The translations under genes were made by a program, and so were the position numbers. Below, piece by piece: positions 49,933-58,233 of a DNA stretch of 64,000 nucleotides; positions within the stretch are counted from its first letter, which is position 1; the number at the start of each line of letters is the position of its first letter. The notes under the pieces are model-generated. The model made no database searches and was not told the DNA's origin. It worked only from the letters and a program-made list of their open reading frames with translations. Origin of the DNA: an uncultured Lachnospiraceae bacterium (GTDB lineage: Bacteria; Bacillota; Clostridia; Lachnospirales; Lachnospiraceae); NCBI GenBank assembly GCA_947367855.1, contig CANBFE010000002.1, positions 186,001-250,000 on the forward strand, in the 5' to 3' direction.

Positions 49933-50859
49933 CTACTTTGTCTTCTGGAAATGCTGGTAATCCTTTACATTGTTCCAGTGGCCTCCCCATGTAAAGCCGT
50001 GTTCCAGGAACAGCTTGCAGCAGAGGTCTTCTTCATCAATCTTATAGGGAAAGCTCAGGGAGCGGTCGGCGTAGGCGGAAGCAGATGCCGGCTGCACCTT
50101 TTCCGAACCGTCTGTCTCATAGGTAATGTAGGGATTGTACAGGGGGTTGATATCCACTGCCAGTCCATAGGCATGCTTTGACAGGCGGGTGCTTCCCTCC
50201 ACGGGACGATAGTTAAAGCAGGAGGTGTTATTGTCTTCCATGGATGCATTATCATCCCCGTCATATTCATCTATCAGCAGCACTTTTTCAAGCCGGTATT
50301 CACTGCGGTAAAGCTCATAAAATATTTCCAGCAGATCCTGGGCGATGGTTTCGTTGCAGATCAGCTCCCCCTCAGCAGGACTGCCCTCAAAATCCATGTG
50401 CAGGATATGCACATAGCGTAGTTCGTCAAGGCTGATCTCAGGTTCCGGGGCACCGTTTTCGCTGCCGGAAGCCGGGAAGGAGACTCCGGTTATATAGCGG
50501 CGGAGATTATCCGAGAGCGGTTCATAGTAAAATCCCTCTTCCAGGAAAACGCGCTCATCGGCCTGGGAATCTCCGTTCAGGGAGGCTCCGGTGAGAAGAG
50601 GGCCTGCAGGGGACGGTTCCGGGGAGGAGGAAGCCGGAGGTTCGGTTGGCTGCGGGGATGCAGTGTCCGGCGTTTCTGCAGGTTCACCGGACGGTTCCGC
50701 AGGCTTCTGCGTTGGCTCCTCAGTGGGAGCAGGGGAATGAAGGCTGGCGTATTCGCTGAGGCTTATGGAGTCTTTTTGCAGGATTCTGGATAATCCTGTT
50801 GCAATCACCACAACAACAGCCAGGATAATAACCATTTTCAGTATTTTGTCTTTGTTCAT
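49933..50859 (-). CDS. M15-family D-Ala-D-Ala carboxypeptidase-like protein
   Basis: A 308-aa cell-wall enzyme. An N-terminal membrane anchor (about 7-25, ILKMVIILAVVVVIATG) is followed by a long Pro/Ser/Glu-rich linker (about 40-95). The C-terminal peptidase domain has SKHAYGLAVDINPLYNPY (His and Asp zinc ligands) and GGHWNNVKDYQHFQ (catalytic and third ligand), the M15_4 pattern. It would trim peptidoglycan stem peptides outside the membrane. It lies on the opposite strand between the MATE and ECF genes, so it is independently transcribed. AAAGGAG precedes the ATG. Confidence 0.9.
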   Translation of the reverse strand: MNKDKILKMVIILAVVVVIATGLSRILQKDSISLSEYASLHSPAPTEEPTQKPAEPSGEPAETPDTASPQPTEPPASSSPEPSPAGPLLTGASLNGDSQADERVFLEEGFYYEPLSDNLRRYITGVSFPASGSENGAPEPEISLDELRYVHILHMDFEGSPAEGELICNETIAQDLLEIFYELYRSEYRLEKVLLIDEYDGDDNASMEDNNTSCFNYRPVEGSTRLSKHAYGLAVDINPLYNPYITYETDGSEKVQPASASAYADRSLSFPYKIDEEDLCCKLFLEHGFTWGGHWNNVKDYQHFQKTK

Positions 50860-50943
50860 GACAGACTCCTTTCCTTGGACATTTTGCAGCGTGGACTTTT
50901 CTGTTGATTAGGATAACACAGGAACAGGATTTTGTAAATTCAG

Positions 50944-50972
50944 TTGTAATTCCTGCTGAAATTTTATATAAT
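50944..50972 (+). promoter_or_regulatory. Sigma-A promoter for ecfA1-ecfA2-ecfT
   Basis: TTGTAA (50944-50949), a 17-base spacer and TATAAT (50967-50972), about 57 bases before ecfA1. Confidence 0.65.
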
Positions 50973-51028
50973 GTGAGTCAGCGGGAAATGCGGGCATGAC
51001 AGGCCGGGAACGCAGAGGATGGAGACAT

Positions 51029-51928
51029 ATGGGAATAGTCAGGACTGAAAACGTAACTTATGAATATATCAGACGGGACGAGGAAGGCAATGTGGAGGGC
51101 ATTACCACAGCGGTTGACCAGGTGAGTCTGGATGTGAGGGAAGGGGAATTCATTGCGATTCTGGGGCATAACGGTTCCGGCAAATCCACTCTTGCGAAGC
51201 ATATCAATGCCATTCTGTATCCCACGGAAGGCACTGTCTGGGTAGATGGAATGGATACGACACGGGAATCGGATCTCTGGAGTATCCGGCAGACAGCGGG
51301 CATGGTATTTCAGAATCCGGATAATCAGATCATCGGTCAGGTGGTGGAAGAGGATGTGGGGTTCGGACCCGAAAACATGGGGGTGCCCACAGAGGAGATC
51401 TGGGAACGTGTGGAGGAGAGTCTGAAGGCAGTGGGAATGTATGAATACCGCAGGCACTCACCCAACAAGCTTTCCGGAGGTCAGAAGCAGCGTGTGTCCA
51501 TTGCAGGTGTGCTTGCCATGCATCCCAAGTGCATTGTGCTGGACGAGCCCACTGCCATGCTGGATCCCAGGGGGCGGAAGGAGGTCATCCGGGCGGTACG
51601 GGGACTGAATCAGGTGGAGGGCATTACGGTGATCCTTATCACCCATTACATGGAGGAAATCATTCATGCAGACAGGGTGTTTGTGATGGACAGCGGAAAG
51701 ATTGCCATGGAGGGTGCGCCCAGGGAAATTTTTTCCCAGGTGGAAAAGCTGAAAGGGCTGCGTCTGGACGTGCCACAGGTGACCCTGCTCGCCTATGAAC
51801 TGCAGAAGAAAGGGATTGCACTGCCGGACGGGATTCTGACAACGGAAGAATTTGCAGATGCCTTAAGCCGCGTGGCATCGGGAAGCAGGAGCGTACCCCG
51901 GAGGGAAAACCGTGCGGTTATGGAATGA
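51029..51928 (+). CDS. ecfA1: ECF transporter ATPase, A1
   Basis: A 299-aa ABC ATPase of the energy-coupling-factor module, which powers uptake of vitamins and metal ions through exchangeable S components. Walker A is GHNGSGKST, the signature LSGGQKQRV and Walker B CIVLDEPT, with the H-loop His in ITHYMEE. GGATGGAGAC precedes the ATG at 51029. Its stop overlaps an ATG of the ecfA2 frame (ATGA at 51925). No S component is encoded nearby, as is usual for the shared module. Confidence 0.96.
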   Translation: MGIVRTENVTYEYIRRDEEGNVEGITTAVDQVSLDVREGEFIAILGHNGSGKSTLAKHINAILYPTEGTVWVDGMDTTRESDLWSIRQTAGMVFQNPDNQIIGQVVEEDVGFGPENMGVPTEEIWERVEESLKAVGMYEYRRHSPNKLSGGQKQRVSIAGVLAMHPKCIVLDEPTAMLDPRGRKEVIRAVRGLNQVEGITVILITHYMEEIIHADRVFVMDSGKIAMEGAPREIFSQVEKLKGLRLDVPQVTLLAYELQKKGIALPDGILTTEEFADALSRVASGSRSVPRRENRAVME

Positions 51929-51957
51929 CGGCGGAATATATAAAAAAGAGGCAGAAT

Positions 51958-52818
51958 ATGTCGATTATTTTGGATCATATAAATTATGTATACAGTGAGG
52001 GCACCCCATTGGAAAGGAAGGCGTTGGACGATATCTGCCTGCAGATTCCGGACGGACAGTTTGTGGGGATCATAGGGCATACGGGTTCGGGCAAATCAAC
52101 TCTGGTGCAGCATATGAACGGGCTGCTGAAAGCGACTTCAGGCCATATTTATTTCAACGGGGAAGACATCTATGACAGGGATTTTCAGATGAAAAAGCTT
52201 CGCAGCAGGGTGGGGCTTGTTTTTCAGTATCCTGAATACCAGCTTTTTGAGATTGATGTGCTCAGCGATGTCTGCTTTGGGCCGAAGAATCTGGGGCTTG
52301 ACAGGAAGGAAGCGGAATTGAAGGCCTTTGATGCGCTGCGCAAAGTGGGACTGCCCATGGAACTGTATTACCAGTCGCCCTTTGAATTGTCCGGAGGACA
52401 GAAACGAAGGGTGGCCATAGCAGGTGTGCTTGCAATGGAACCGGAAGTGCTGATACTGGATGAACCTACTGCGGGCCTGGATCCCAAAGGCAGGGATGAA
52501 ATCCTGCGCCAGATCAAGCAGCTGCAGATGGATACAGGGATGACGATCCTGCTGGTTTCCCACAGTATGGAGGATGTGGCGGAATATGTGGACAGAATCA
52601 TTGTCATGAACAGGGGAAGGATTCTGTATGACGATGCGCCCAAAAAAGTATTTGCCCGTTACAGGGAACTGGAGGAAATAGGCCTGGCTGCTCCCCAGGT
52701 GACCTATATTCTCCATGAACTGCGCAGAAGGGGATTTCCGGTGGACGTCAGCGCCACCACAATTGAGGAAGCAGCAGAGACGGTGAGAAAGGCAGCTGCC
52801 GGAAGCGGGATAGGGTAA
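51958..52818 (+). CDS. ecfA2: ECF transporter ATPase, A2
   Basis: A 286-aa ABC ATPase that pairs with EcfA1. Walker A is GHTGSGKST, the signature LSGGQKRRV and Walker B LILDEPTAGLDP. The start MSIILDHINYVY at 51958 follows AAGAGGCAGAAT and fits the family; an ATG at 51925 overlaps the ecfA1 stop and would add 11 residues. ecfT follows after six bases. Confidence 0.95.
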   Translation: MSIILDHINYVYSEGTPLERKALDDICLQIPDGQFVGIIGHTGSGKSTLVQHMNGLLKATSGHIYFNGEDIYDRDFQMKKLRSRVGLVFQYPEYQLFEIDVLSDVCFGPKNLGLDRKEAELKAFDALRKVGLPMELYYQSPFELSGGQKRRVAIAGVLAMEPEVLILDEPTAGLDPKGRDEILRQIKQLQMDTGMTILLVSHSMEDVAEYVDRIIVMNRGRILYDDAPKKVFARYRELEEIGLAAPQVTYILHELRRRGFPVDVSATTIEEAAETVRKAAAGSGIG

Positions 52819-52824
52819 AGAACA

Positions 52825-53625
52825 ATGCTGAGAGACATCACTTTAGGACAATACTATCAGACGGATTCGCTGATACACAGACTGGATCCCAGGGTAAAAC
52901 TGGGAGGGACATTGCTCTATATCATATCGCTGTTTTTTTTCCGGAATTTCTGGGGGTATGGGGTGGCCGTCCTTTTTCTGGCCGCTGTAATCCGGCTTTC
53001 CCATGTGCCGGTTAAATTTATGGTAAAGGGCATGAAGTCCATATTGTTTCTGCTGCTGATTACGGTGGTATTCAACCTGTTTTTAATACCGGGCACGGAA
53101 CTGGTTTCCTTCTGGAAACTGAAAATTACAGTGGAGGGACTCTGGACTGCGGTTACCATGGCTGTCAGACTGACCCTTCTGATCATCGGTTCCTCCATTA
53201 TGACACTGACCACCACACCCAACAATCTGACGGATGGCATGGAAAAAATGATGAAGCCCCTGAAGGTGTTTCATGTGCCTGTGCACGAGGTGGCCATGAT
53301 CATGTCCATTGCCCTGCGCTTTATCCCGATTCTTATGGAGGAGACAGACAAAATCATGAAGGCCCAGATTGCCCGGGGAGCGGATTTTGACAGCGGCAGT
53401 CTGGTCAAAAGGGCCCGGGCGCTGGTTCCCCTTCTGGTTCCATTGTTCATTTCGGCATTCCGCAGGGCCAATGACCTGGCCATGGCTATGGAGGCCAGGT
53501 GCTACAGGGGCGGAGAGGGAAGGACCAAAATGAAGCCACTGGTATATCAGAAACAGGACAGAATGGCCTATTTATGCATTCTGCTTTATCTGGCAGTCAG
53601 CATAACCGTGGGCAGACTGGTCTGA
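52825..53625 (+). CDS. ecfT: ECF transporter transmembrane subunit
   Basis: A 266-aa membrane protein with about six helices that links the ATPases to the S component. Its two coupling motifs are readable: Ala-Arg-Gly in IARGADFD and MAMEARCYRGGEG near the C-terminus. LGQYYQTDSLIHRLDPRVKL is the usual start of EcfT. The ribosome site is weak (GGGTAAAG), consistent with coupling to ecfA2. Confidence 0.95.
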   Translation: MLRDITLGQYYQTDSLIHRLDPRVKLGGTLLYIISLFFFRNFWGYGVAVLFLAAVIRLSHVPVKFMVKGMKSILFLLLITVVFNLFLIPGTELVSFWKLKITVEGLWTAVTMAVRLTLLIIGSSIMTLTTTPNNLTDGMEKMMKPLKVFHVPVHEVAMIMSIALRFIPILMEETDKIMKAQIARGADFDSGSLVKRARALVPLLVPLFISAFRRANDLAMAMEARCYRGGEGRTKMKPLVYQKQDRMAYLCILLYLAVSITVGRLV

Positions 53626-53638
53626 AGGCAGCGGAACC

Positions 53639-53682
53639 GGAAAGCGGGAAGCGACGGCCAGGAAAGCGGGAAGCGACGGCCG
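53639..53682. repeat. Two tandem 22-bp direct repeats between ecfT and truA
   Basis: GGAAAGCGGGAAGCGACGGC plus two bases occurs at 53639-53660 and again at 53661-53682, differing only at the last base, followed by a partial third copy (GGGAAGC). It lies in the 116-base spacer. It looks like slippage-type duplication rather than a control site. Confidence 0.75.
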
Positions 53683-53741
53683 GGAAGCAGCAGTAGCACG
53701 GGAAGGGAAAATGCCGAAAACGGAATAGAAAGGATTTTCAG

Positions 53742-54488
53742 ATGGGAAAAAAACGCATCCGGATGACTGTGGCCTATGACGGTACAAATTACCATGGCTG
53801 GCAGCTGCAGGACAACGGAATTACCATAGAGGCGGAACTGAACAGATGCCTGACGGATCTGCTGGGAGAAGAAATCCGTGTCATAGGAGCCAGCCGCACG
53901 GATTCGGGAGTGCATGCATTGGGAAATGTGGCGGTATTTGACACGGAAGCCAGGATGCCCGGGAACAAGATAGCCTACGCGCTGAATCAGAGACTGCCTG
54001 AGGATATCCGGATTCAGAAATCCGGGGAAGTGGAGGAAGACTGGCATCCCCGTCACCGCGAGAGCCGAAAGACCTATGAGTACAGAATCTACAGGGGCGA
54101 GTTTCCCATGCCTGTAAAGAGATTGTACTCCTACTTTGTCTATACTCCGCTTGATGTGGGCAGAATGAGGGAAGCATCTGCTTATCTGGAGGGAGAACAT
54201 GATTTTAAGAGTTTCTGCCAGACAGGAGCGCAGGTGGAGAGCACGGTGCGGACGATTCACTCCCTGTGGGTGGAGGAACAGGGCCCGGATCTTGTGATAA
54301 GAGTGTGCGGCAGCGGTTTTCTGTATAACATGGTAAGAATTATTGCAGGTACCCTGGTGGAAGTGGGACAGGGAAAACGGGAGCCCGAATCCATGCAGGA
54401 TATTCTGGCGGCACTGGACAGGGCGGCGGCGGGGCCTACGGCTCCGGCTCATGGACTGACACTGATAAAATATGAATTTATGTCGTGA
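53742..54488 (+). CDS. truA: tRNA pseudouridine synthase A
   Basis: A 248-aa enzyme that makes pseudouridine at positions 38-40 of the tRNA anticodon stem. The catalytic Asp is in GASRTDSGVHALGN. The N-terminal RMTVAYDGTNYHGWQLQ and CGSGFLYNMVRIIAGTLVEV are family blocks. AGAAAGGATTTTC precedes the ATG. The order ecfT-truA-rplM-rpsI is standard in Firmicutes. Confidence 0.97.
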   Translation: MGKKRIRMTVAYDGTNYHGWQLQDNGITIEAELNRCLTDLLGEEIRVIGASRTDSGVHALGNVAVFDTEARMPGNKIAYALNQRLPEDIRIQKSGEVEEDWHPRHRESRKTYEYRIYRGEFPMPVKRLYSYFVYTPLDVGRMREASAYLEGEHDFKSFCQTGAQVESTVRTIHSLWVEEQGPDLVIRVCGSGFLYNMVRIIAGTLVEVGQGKREPESMQDILAALDRAAAGPTAPAHGLTLIKYEFMS

Positions 54489-54537
54489 CTTTCCGGAAGT
54501 ATCCCGCAAAAAAATTGAGAAATTTTTGGAAAAAACA

Positions 54538-54566
54538 TTGACACAGGCGGGCTCCTATAGTAGAAT
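54538..54566 (+). promoter_or_regulatory. Sigma-A promoter for rplM-rpsI
   Basis: TTGACA (54538-54543), a 17-base spacer and TAGAAT (54561-54566). A leader of about 175 bases follows, with room for an L13-leader-like structure, including a GCCAGGCCAAAGCCCCGGC stem. Confidence 0.7.
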
Positions 54567-54748
54567 AATCAAGTGCGACAACGTTTCGGAATGCCAGGCC
54601 AAAGCCCCGGCAGGGCATTTGAAATAGAGAGACAAGCGTTGCGGGAAGCCATGGGACGTAGCCGGACATCTGCGGAACATGGAGGGAACGTAACAAGGAT
54701 GAGTCTGCTGAAACTGACTCGAGAAAAACGCAATACGGAGGGAACATA

Positions 54749-55177
54749 ATGAATACATTTATGGCTAGTCCAGCTACAATCGATAGAAAATGGTATGTAG
54801 TAGACGCTGAAGGCATGACTTTGGGCCGCCTTGCCTCGGAGGTTGCAAAGGTTTTGAGGGGAAAGAACAAGCCCATTTTTACACCTCATATGGACACTGG
54901 TGACTATGTGATCGTTGTAAATGCGGAGAAGGTCAAGGTAACCGGTAAGAAGCTTGACCAGAAGATGTATTATCATCATTCCGGTTATGTGGGAGGCTTG
55001 AAAGAGACGACTCTGAAGGAGAAGCTGGCAAAGAAGCCCGAGCAGGTGATTGAACTGGCAGTCAAGGGTATGCTTCCCAAGGGCCCTTTAGGAAGACAGA
55101 TGTACAGAAAGCTTTTTGTATATGCGGGACCTGAGCATAAGCATGCGGCTCAGAAGCCTGAGACACTGACATTCTAA
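54749..55177 (+). CDS. rplM: 50S ribosomal protein L13
   Basis: A 142-aa early-assembly protein. WYVVDAEGMTLGRLASEVAK and GMLPKGPLGRQMYRKLFVY are canonical. CGGAGGGAACAT precedes the ATG. L13 represses its own operon in some bacteria, which would fit the long leader. rpsI follows after 22 bases. Confidence 0.98.
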   Translation: MNTFMASPATIDRKWYVVDAEGMTLGRLASEVAKVLRGKNKPIFTPHMDTGDYVIVVNAEKVKVTGKKLDQKMYYHHSGYVGGLKETTLKEKLAKKPEQVIELAVKGMLPKGPLGRQMYRKLFVYAGPEHKHAAQKPETLTF

Positions 55178-55199
55178 GGGATAGGAGGATAAATAAATC

Positions 55200-55595
55200 A
55201 TGGCAAAGACAGAAAAGTACTACGGTACCGGCAGAAGAAAGAAATCTGTTGCAAGAGTATATTTGACACCCGGCAAAGGTGATGTCGTTATCAATAAGAG
55301 AAGCATGGATGAGTATTTTGGACTGGAGACATTGAAGGTGATCGTTCGTCAGCCCCTTACAGCTACAGGAACGAACGAGAAATTTGATGTGTTGGTAAAT
55401 GTACACGGCGGTGGATTCACAGGACAGGCAGGAGCCATCAGACATGGTATTGCCAGGGCTCTGCTCCAGGTTGATTCCGAGTACAGGCCTGTGTTGAAGA
55501 AGGAAGGCTTCCTTACCAGAGACCCTCGTATGAAGGAGAGAAAGAAGTACGGTTTGAAGGCTGCAAGACGTGCGCCTCAGTTCAGCAAGAGATAA
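55200..55595 (+). CDS. rpsI: 30S ribosomal protein S9
   Basis: A 131-aa protein whose C-terminal tail (ending FSKR) reaches the P-site tRNA anticodon. YYGTGRRKKSVARVYLTPGK and GGGFTGQAGAIRHGIARALL are canonical. Two terminators follow. Confidence 0.98.
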   Translation: MAKTEKYYGTGRRKKSVARVYLTPGKGDVVINKRSMDEYFGLETLKVIVRQPLTATGTNEKFDVLVNVHGGGFTGQAGAIRHGIARALLQVDSEYRPVLKKEGFLTRDPRMKERKKYGLKAARRAPQFSKR

Positions 55596-55626
55596 TCGGT
55601 TGGAAAAATCGAATCAAAACAGTTCA

Positions 55627-55663
55627 AAACCCCGGAAACAAGCCATTTTCCGGGGTTTTTCTT
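55627..55663 (+). terminator. Terminator after rpsI
   Basis: AACCCCGGAAA and TTTTCCGGGGTT pair around ACAAGCCA, followed by TTTC. A second candidate hairpin lies 30 bases on. Confidence 0.9.
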
Positions 55664-55696
55664 TATGTTCTGGGCTGATACGGTTTCGCTGATTTT

Positions 55697-55727
55697 AACG
55701 GCTCGGAATAATCCGGGCCGTTTTTTC
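55697..55727 (+). terminator. Second terminator downstream of rpsI
   Basis: AACGGCTCGG and CCGGGCCGTT pair with one mismatch around AATAAT, followed by TTTTC. It backs up the first terminator or ends a lost small transcript. Confidence 0.75.
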
Positions 55728-55811
55728 AAGGATGGTCTTGACTTTCTGAGAAGAGGATATATAATATAAGCGAGATTATCATAAAAATTTTTATCATAAG
55801 GAGGCGCGAGT

Positions 55812-57227
55812 ATGAAATTTATAGGTCGAAAAGCGGAACTGGAAAAGCTGCACGCAGAATATGAGCGTGAAGGCGGTTTCGTGGTCATCTATGGCCGACG
55901 CAGAGTTGGCAAAACAACGCTGATCAAAGAGTTTCTGAAAAAGAAAACTGCCTTCTACTTCCTTGCAACGGAAGAACTTGAATCTCAGAGTATGAAGCGT
56001 CTGGCTGGTGTCGTTGCTCGTACAACAAAAAACGCATATTTGCAGAAAGCGACATTTACGGATTGGCTGGATCTGTTCCAAGTGATCGCTGATTATAAAC
56101 CGGAAGAAAAGAAAGTGCTGGTCATTGACGAGTTTCCGTACCTGGTAAAGACCAATCCGGCTTTCCCTTCTATTTTGCAGAACGCTTGGGATGAAATCCT
56201 GAAAGGCAGCAATATGATGCTGATCCTGTCCGGATCCCTGATCGGTATGATGCAGAAACACACTCTGGCTTATGACAGTCCTCTGTATGGCCGCAGAACT
56301 GCACAGATGCGTCTGGCTCCGCTTCCATTTACGGATATATATGCCGTTCAGAAAATGCCGTTTGAACAGGCGGTGGAACAGTATGCGGTGACGGGCGGCG
56401 TCCCCAAGTATCTGGAGTTTTTTGAGGATGGCCGGGGACTGGAAGAACAGTTCAAAGATGCGGTTTTGTCCAAAAGTGGTTTTCTGTATGAAGAACCAAA
56501 CTTCCTGCTGAAAAGCGAATCTGTTACAGCAGTGAACTATTTCTCCATCATCAAGGCCATTGCAGACGGAAACCACAAGCTAGGCAAGATTGCAGGTGTG
56601 CTGGGACAGGAAACTTCCGCTTTGACGCCGTATCTCTCTACACTTGCGGATTTAGGTTTCATCGAAAAGAAAACGCCGGTAACAGAAAAGAACCCGGAAA
56701 AATCCCGTAAGGGACTGTATTTCATCTCAGATAATTTCATTCGGTTCTGGTTCCGCTATGTTTATCCCTATAAGGGTGAACTGGAACTGGACAATATGCA
56801 GATTGTTTTGGATGAAATCCGAAAAGACTTTGTAGAGAAATTTGTAGCATTTGCTTATGAGGATATTTGCAAAAATATATTTGCAGATTTGTGCAAGAAC
56901 GGTGCGATTTCTTTTGTGCCGTGCCGTATCGGTTCCTACTGGTTGAACGATTTTGATGGAGATACGGAAATTGATGTAATGGCCGTAGACCATCAGAATA
57001 AGCGGATATTTGCAGGAGAATGTAAATACCATGCAAAACCTGTGGATGTGCCTGTGTATTTTGCGCTGAAAAAAAAGGTTGATGGCGCTGCTGAAATTCG
57101 CAAAGCATATCCGGGGTATGATGTTATCTTCGGAGTATTCAGTAAAAGCAGCTTTACACAGCGGATGCTGGATACTGCAAAAGAAAACATCGGGCTGATT
57201 CTGATCAATGAGGATCATTTGGCGTAA
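55812..57227 (+). CDS. AAA ATPase with PD-(D/E)XK-like C-terminal domain (DUF234 type)
   Basis: A 471-aa protein of the archaeal-type ATPase family also common in gut Firmicutes. The N-terminal P-loop is YGRRRVGKTTLIKEF and Walker B KKVLVIDEFPYL. A winged-helix segment follows (NHKLGKIAGVLGQETSALTP). The C-terminal part has DTEIDVMAVDHQNKRIFAGE then CKYH, a pattern like the catalytic D, E and K of PD-(D/E)XK nucleases. GGAGGCGCGAG precedes the ATG. Base and codon use look less biased than the ribosomal neighbours, suggesting late acquisition. Function is unknown; defence or DNA maintenance is possible. Confidence 0.88.
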   Translation: MKFIGRKAELEKLHAEYEREGGFVVIYGRRRVGKTTLIKEFLKKKTAFYFLATEELESQSMKRLAGVVARTTKNAYLQKATFTDWLDLFQVIADYKPEEKKVLVIDEFPYLVKTNPAFPSILQNAWDEILKGSNMMLILSGSLIGMMQKHTLAYDSPLYGRRTAQMRLAPLPFTDIYAVQKMPFEQAVEQYAVTGGVPKYLEFFEDGRGLEEQFKDAVLSKSGFLYEEPNFLLKSESVTAVNYFSIIKAIADGNHKLGKIAGVLGQETSALTPYLSTLADLGFIEKKTPVTEKNPEKSRKGLYFISDNFIRFWFRYVYPYKGELELDNMQIVLDEIRKDFVEKFVAFAYEDICKNIFADLCKNGAISFVPCRIGSYWLNDFDGDTEIDVMAVDHQNKRIFAGECKYHAKPVDVPVYFALKKKVDGAAEIRKAYPGYDVIFGVFSKSSFTQRMLDTAKENIGLILINEDHLA

Positions 57228-57254
57228 TCTTTAGTTCAGTGAGTTCCTTTTGGA

Positions 57255-57283
57255 GTGACATACAGGTTGAATTGTGATATACT
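57255..57283 (+). promoter_or_regulatory. Sigma-A promoter for 74-aa gene
   Basis: GTGACA (57255-57260), a 17-base spacer and TATACT (57278-57283), 44 bases before the ATG at 57327. Confidence 0.6.
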
Positions 57284-57326
57284 TATGTTGAAATCACATG
57301 TATTTGCTGTTAAGGAGGGAACAGAA

Positions 57327-57551
57327 ATGGATGTAAAGGAACAGATCAGAAAAGCAGTGGAGAAAATCACCGGGGATAAGGCGCTTCAGGAGCAGTTTCA
57401 GAAGGAGCCGGTAAAGGCACTGGAGAGCATTCTGGGGGTGGATCTGCCGGATGATGTGATCAACCAGGTGGTTCAGGGCGTGAAGGCCAAGCTTACGGCG
57501 GATAAGGTGTCGGACACGGTGGATGCCCTGAAAGGCTTTTTGAAGAAGTAG
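57327..57551 (+). CDS. Small conserved helical protein, 74 aa
   Basis: A 74-aa acidic/basic helical protein (MDVKEQIRKAVEKITG, then EPVKALESILGVDLPDDVIN, then a Lys-rich tail). The layout of a helix, the LGVDLPDD turn and a second helix recalls the Nif11/NHLP-type leader peptides of RiPP systems, but there is no core peptide or modification enzyme here. It could equally be a free-standing small protein with an unrelated role. AAGGAGGGAAC precedes the ATG. It has its own promoter and terminator, so it is made as a single product. Confidence 0.8.
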   Translation: MDVKEQIRKAVEKITGDKALQEQFQKEPVKALESILGVDLPDDVINQVVQGVKAKLTADKVSDTVDALKGFLKK

Positions 57552-57556
57552 GGGGG

Positions 57557-57606
57557 AAGGCATTGTCTGCAGAAAGGCGGAAACCTGCGCAGGCGGTGCC
57601 TTTTTT
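57557..57606 (+). terminator. Terminator after the 74-aa gene
   Basis: AAGGCA with CTGCAG pairs with CTGCGCAG and TGCCTT, a stem with an internal loop, followed by TTTTTT. Confidence 0.6.
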
Positions 57607-57624
57607 CACTCCAAGGAAAGGAAT

Positions 57625-58146
57625 ATGGCAATGGACGCAGATATTTTAATGTTTCTTCAGGATATGGTAAGAAATCCGGTGCTGACTCCGGTATTTACCA
57701 TAATCACTGTGTTGGGAAACGGGGGTGTGCTGTGGGTTCTGGTATCCCTTGCACTGTTGATTCCAAAGAAGACCAGAATGACAGGGGTTACAGGTATCCT
57801 TGCCTTGCTTCTATCCCTGTTGATCAACAATATTATTCTGAAAAATCTGGTGGCAAGGACGAGACCCTATGAGGTGGTGGAGGGACTGATTCCCCTGATC
57901 AGCAGACCCGGGGATTTTTCCTTCCCTTCGGGACATACGGCCAGTTCCTTTGCCGCAGCATGGGTTCTTTTCAGAAGATTTCCCAGGCAGTTTGGCATTC
58001 CGGCCCTTGTCACAGCAGGGCTTATCGGTCTGTCCAGGCTTTATCTGGGGGTACATTATCCAACGGATGTACTGTTTGGAGTGATAAGCGGCATTGGCAG
58101 CGGCTGTATCGCTTTGATGCTGATGAAGGGCGCAATTGACAAATAA
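57625..58146 (+). CDS. PAP2-family membrane phosphatase
   Basis: A 173-aa membrane phosphatase with about five helices. The three-part active site is present: KNLVARTRPYE, PSGHTASSF (His) and SRLYLGVHYPTD (His and Asp). Members dephosphorylate lipid carriers such as undecaprenyl-pyrophosphate or phosphatidylglycerol-phosphate. The outward catalytic face fits cell-wall lipid recycling. The ATG at 57625 follows AAGGAAAGGAAT. The TPR gene starts 88 bases downstream. Confidence 0.92.
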   Translation: MAMDADILMFLQDMVRNPVLTPVFTIITVLGNGGVLWVLVSLALLIPKKTRMTGVTGILALLLSLLINNIILKNLVARTRPYEVVEGLIPLISRPGDFSFPSGHTASSFAAAWVLFRRFPRQFGIPALVTAGLIGLSRLYLGVHYPTDVLFGVISGIGSGCIALMLMKGAIDK

Positions 58147-58233
58147 TCGGAACCGGGAGTATCATGGAGATGGCAGGACAGGGCAGAGACGGAGGCCTGT
58201 TCTGACGCATATAAGAAAACGGAGAGTGGGACA

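Noticed and set aside
53639..53682. Short repeats considered as a CRISPR array
   Set aside because: The two units are directly adjacent with no spacers, and no cas genes are present.
57327..57551. Bacteriocin or RiPP precursor
   Set aside because: No core region after a GG cleavage site and no modification or export gene nearby; kept only as a leader-like small protein.
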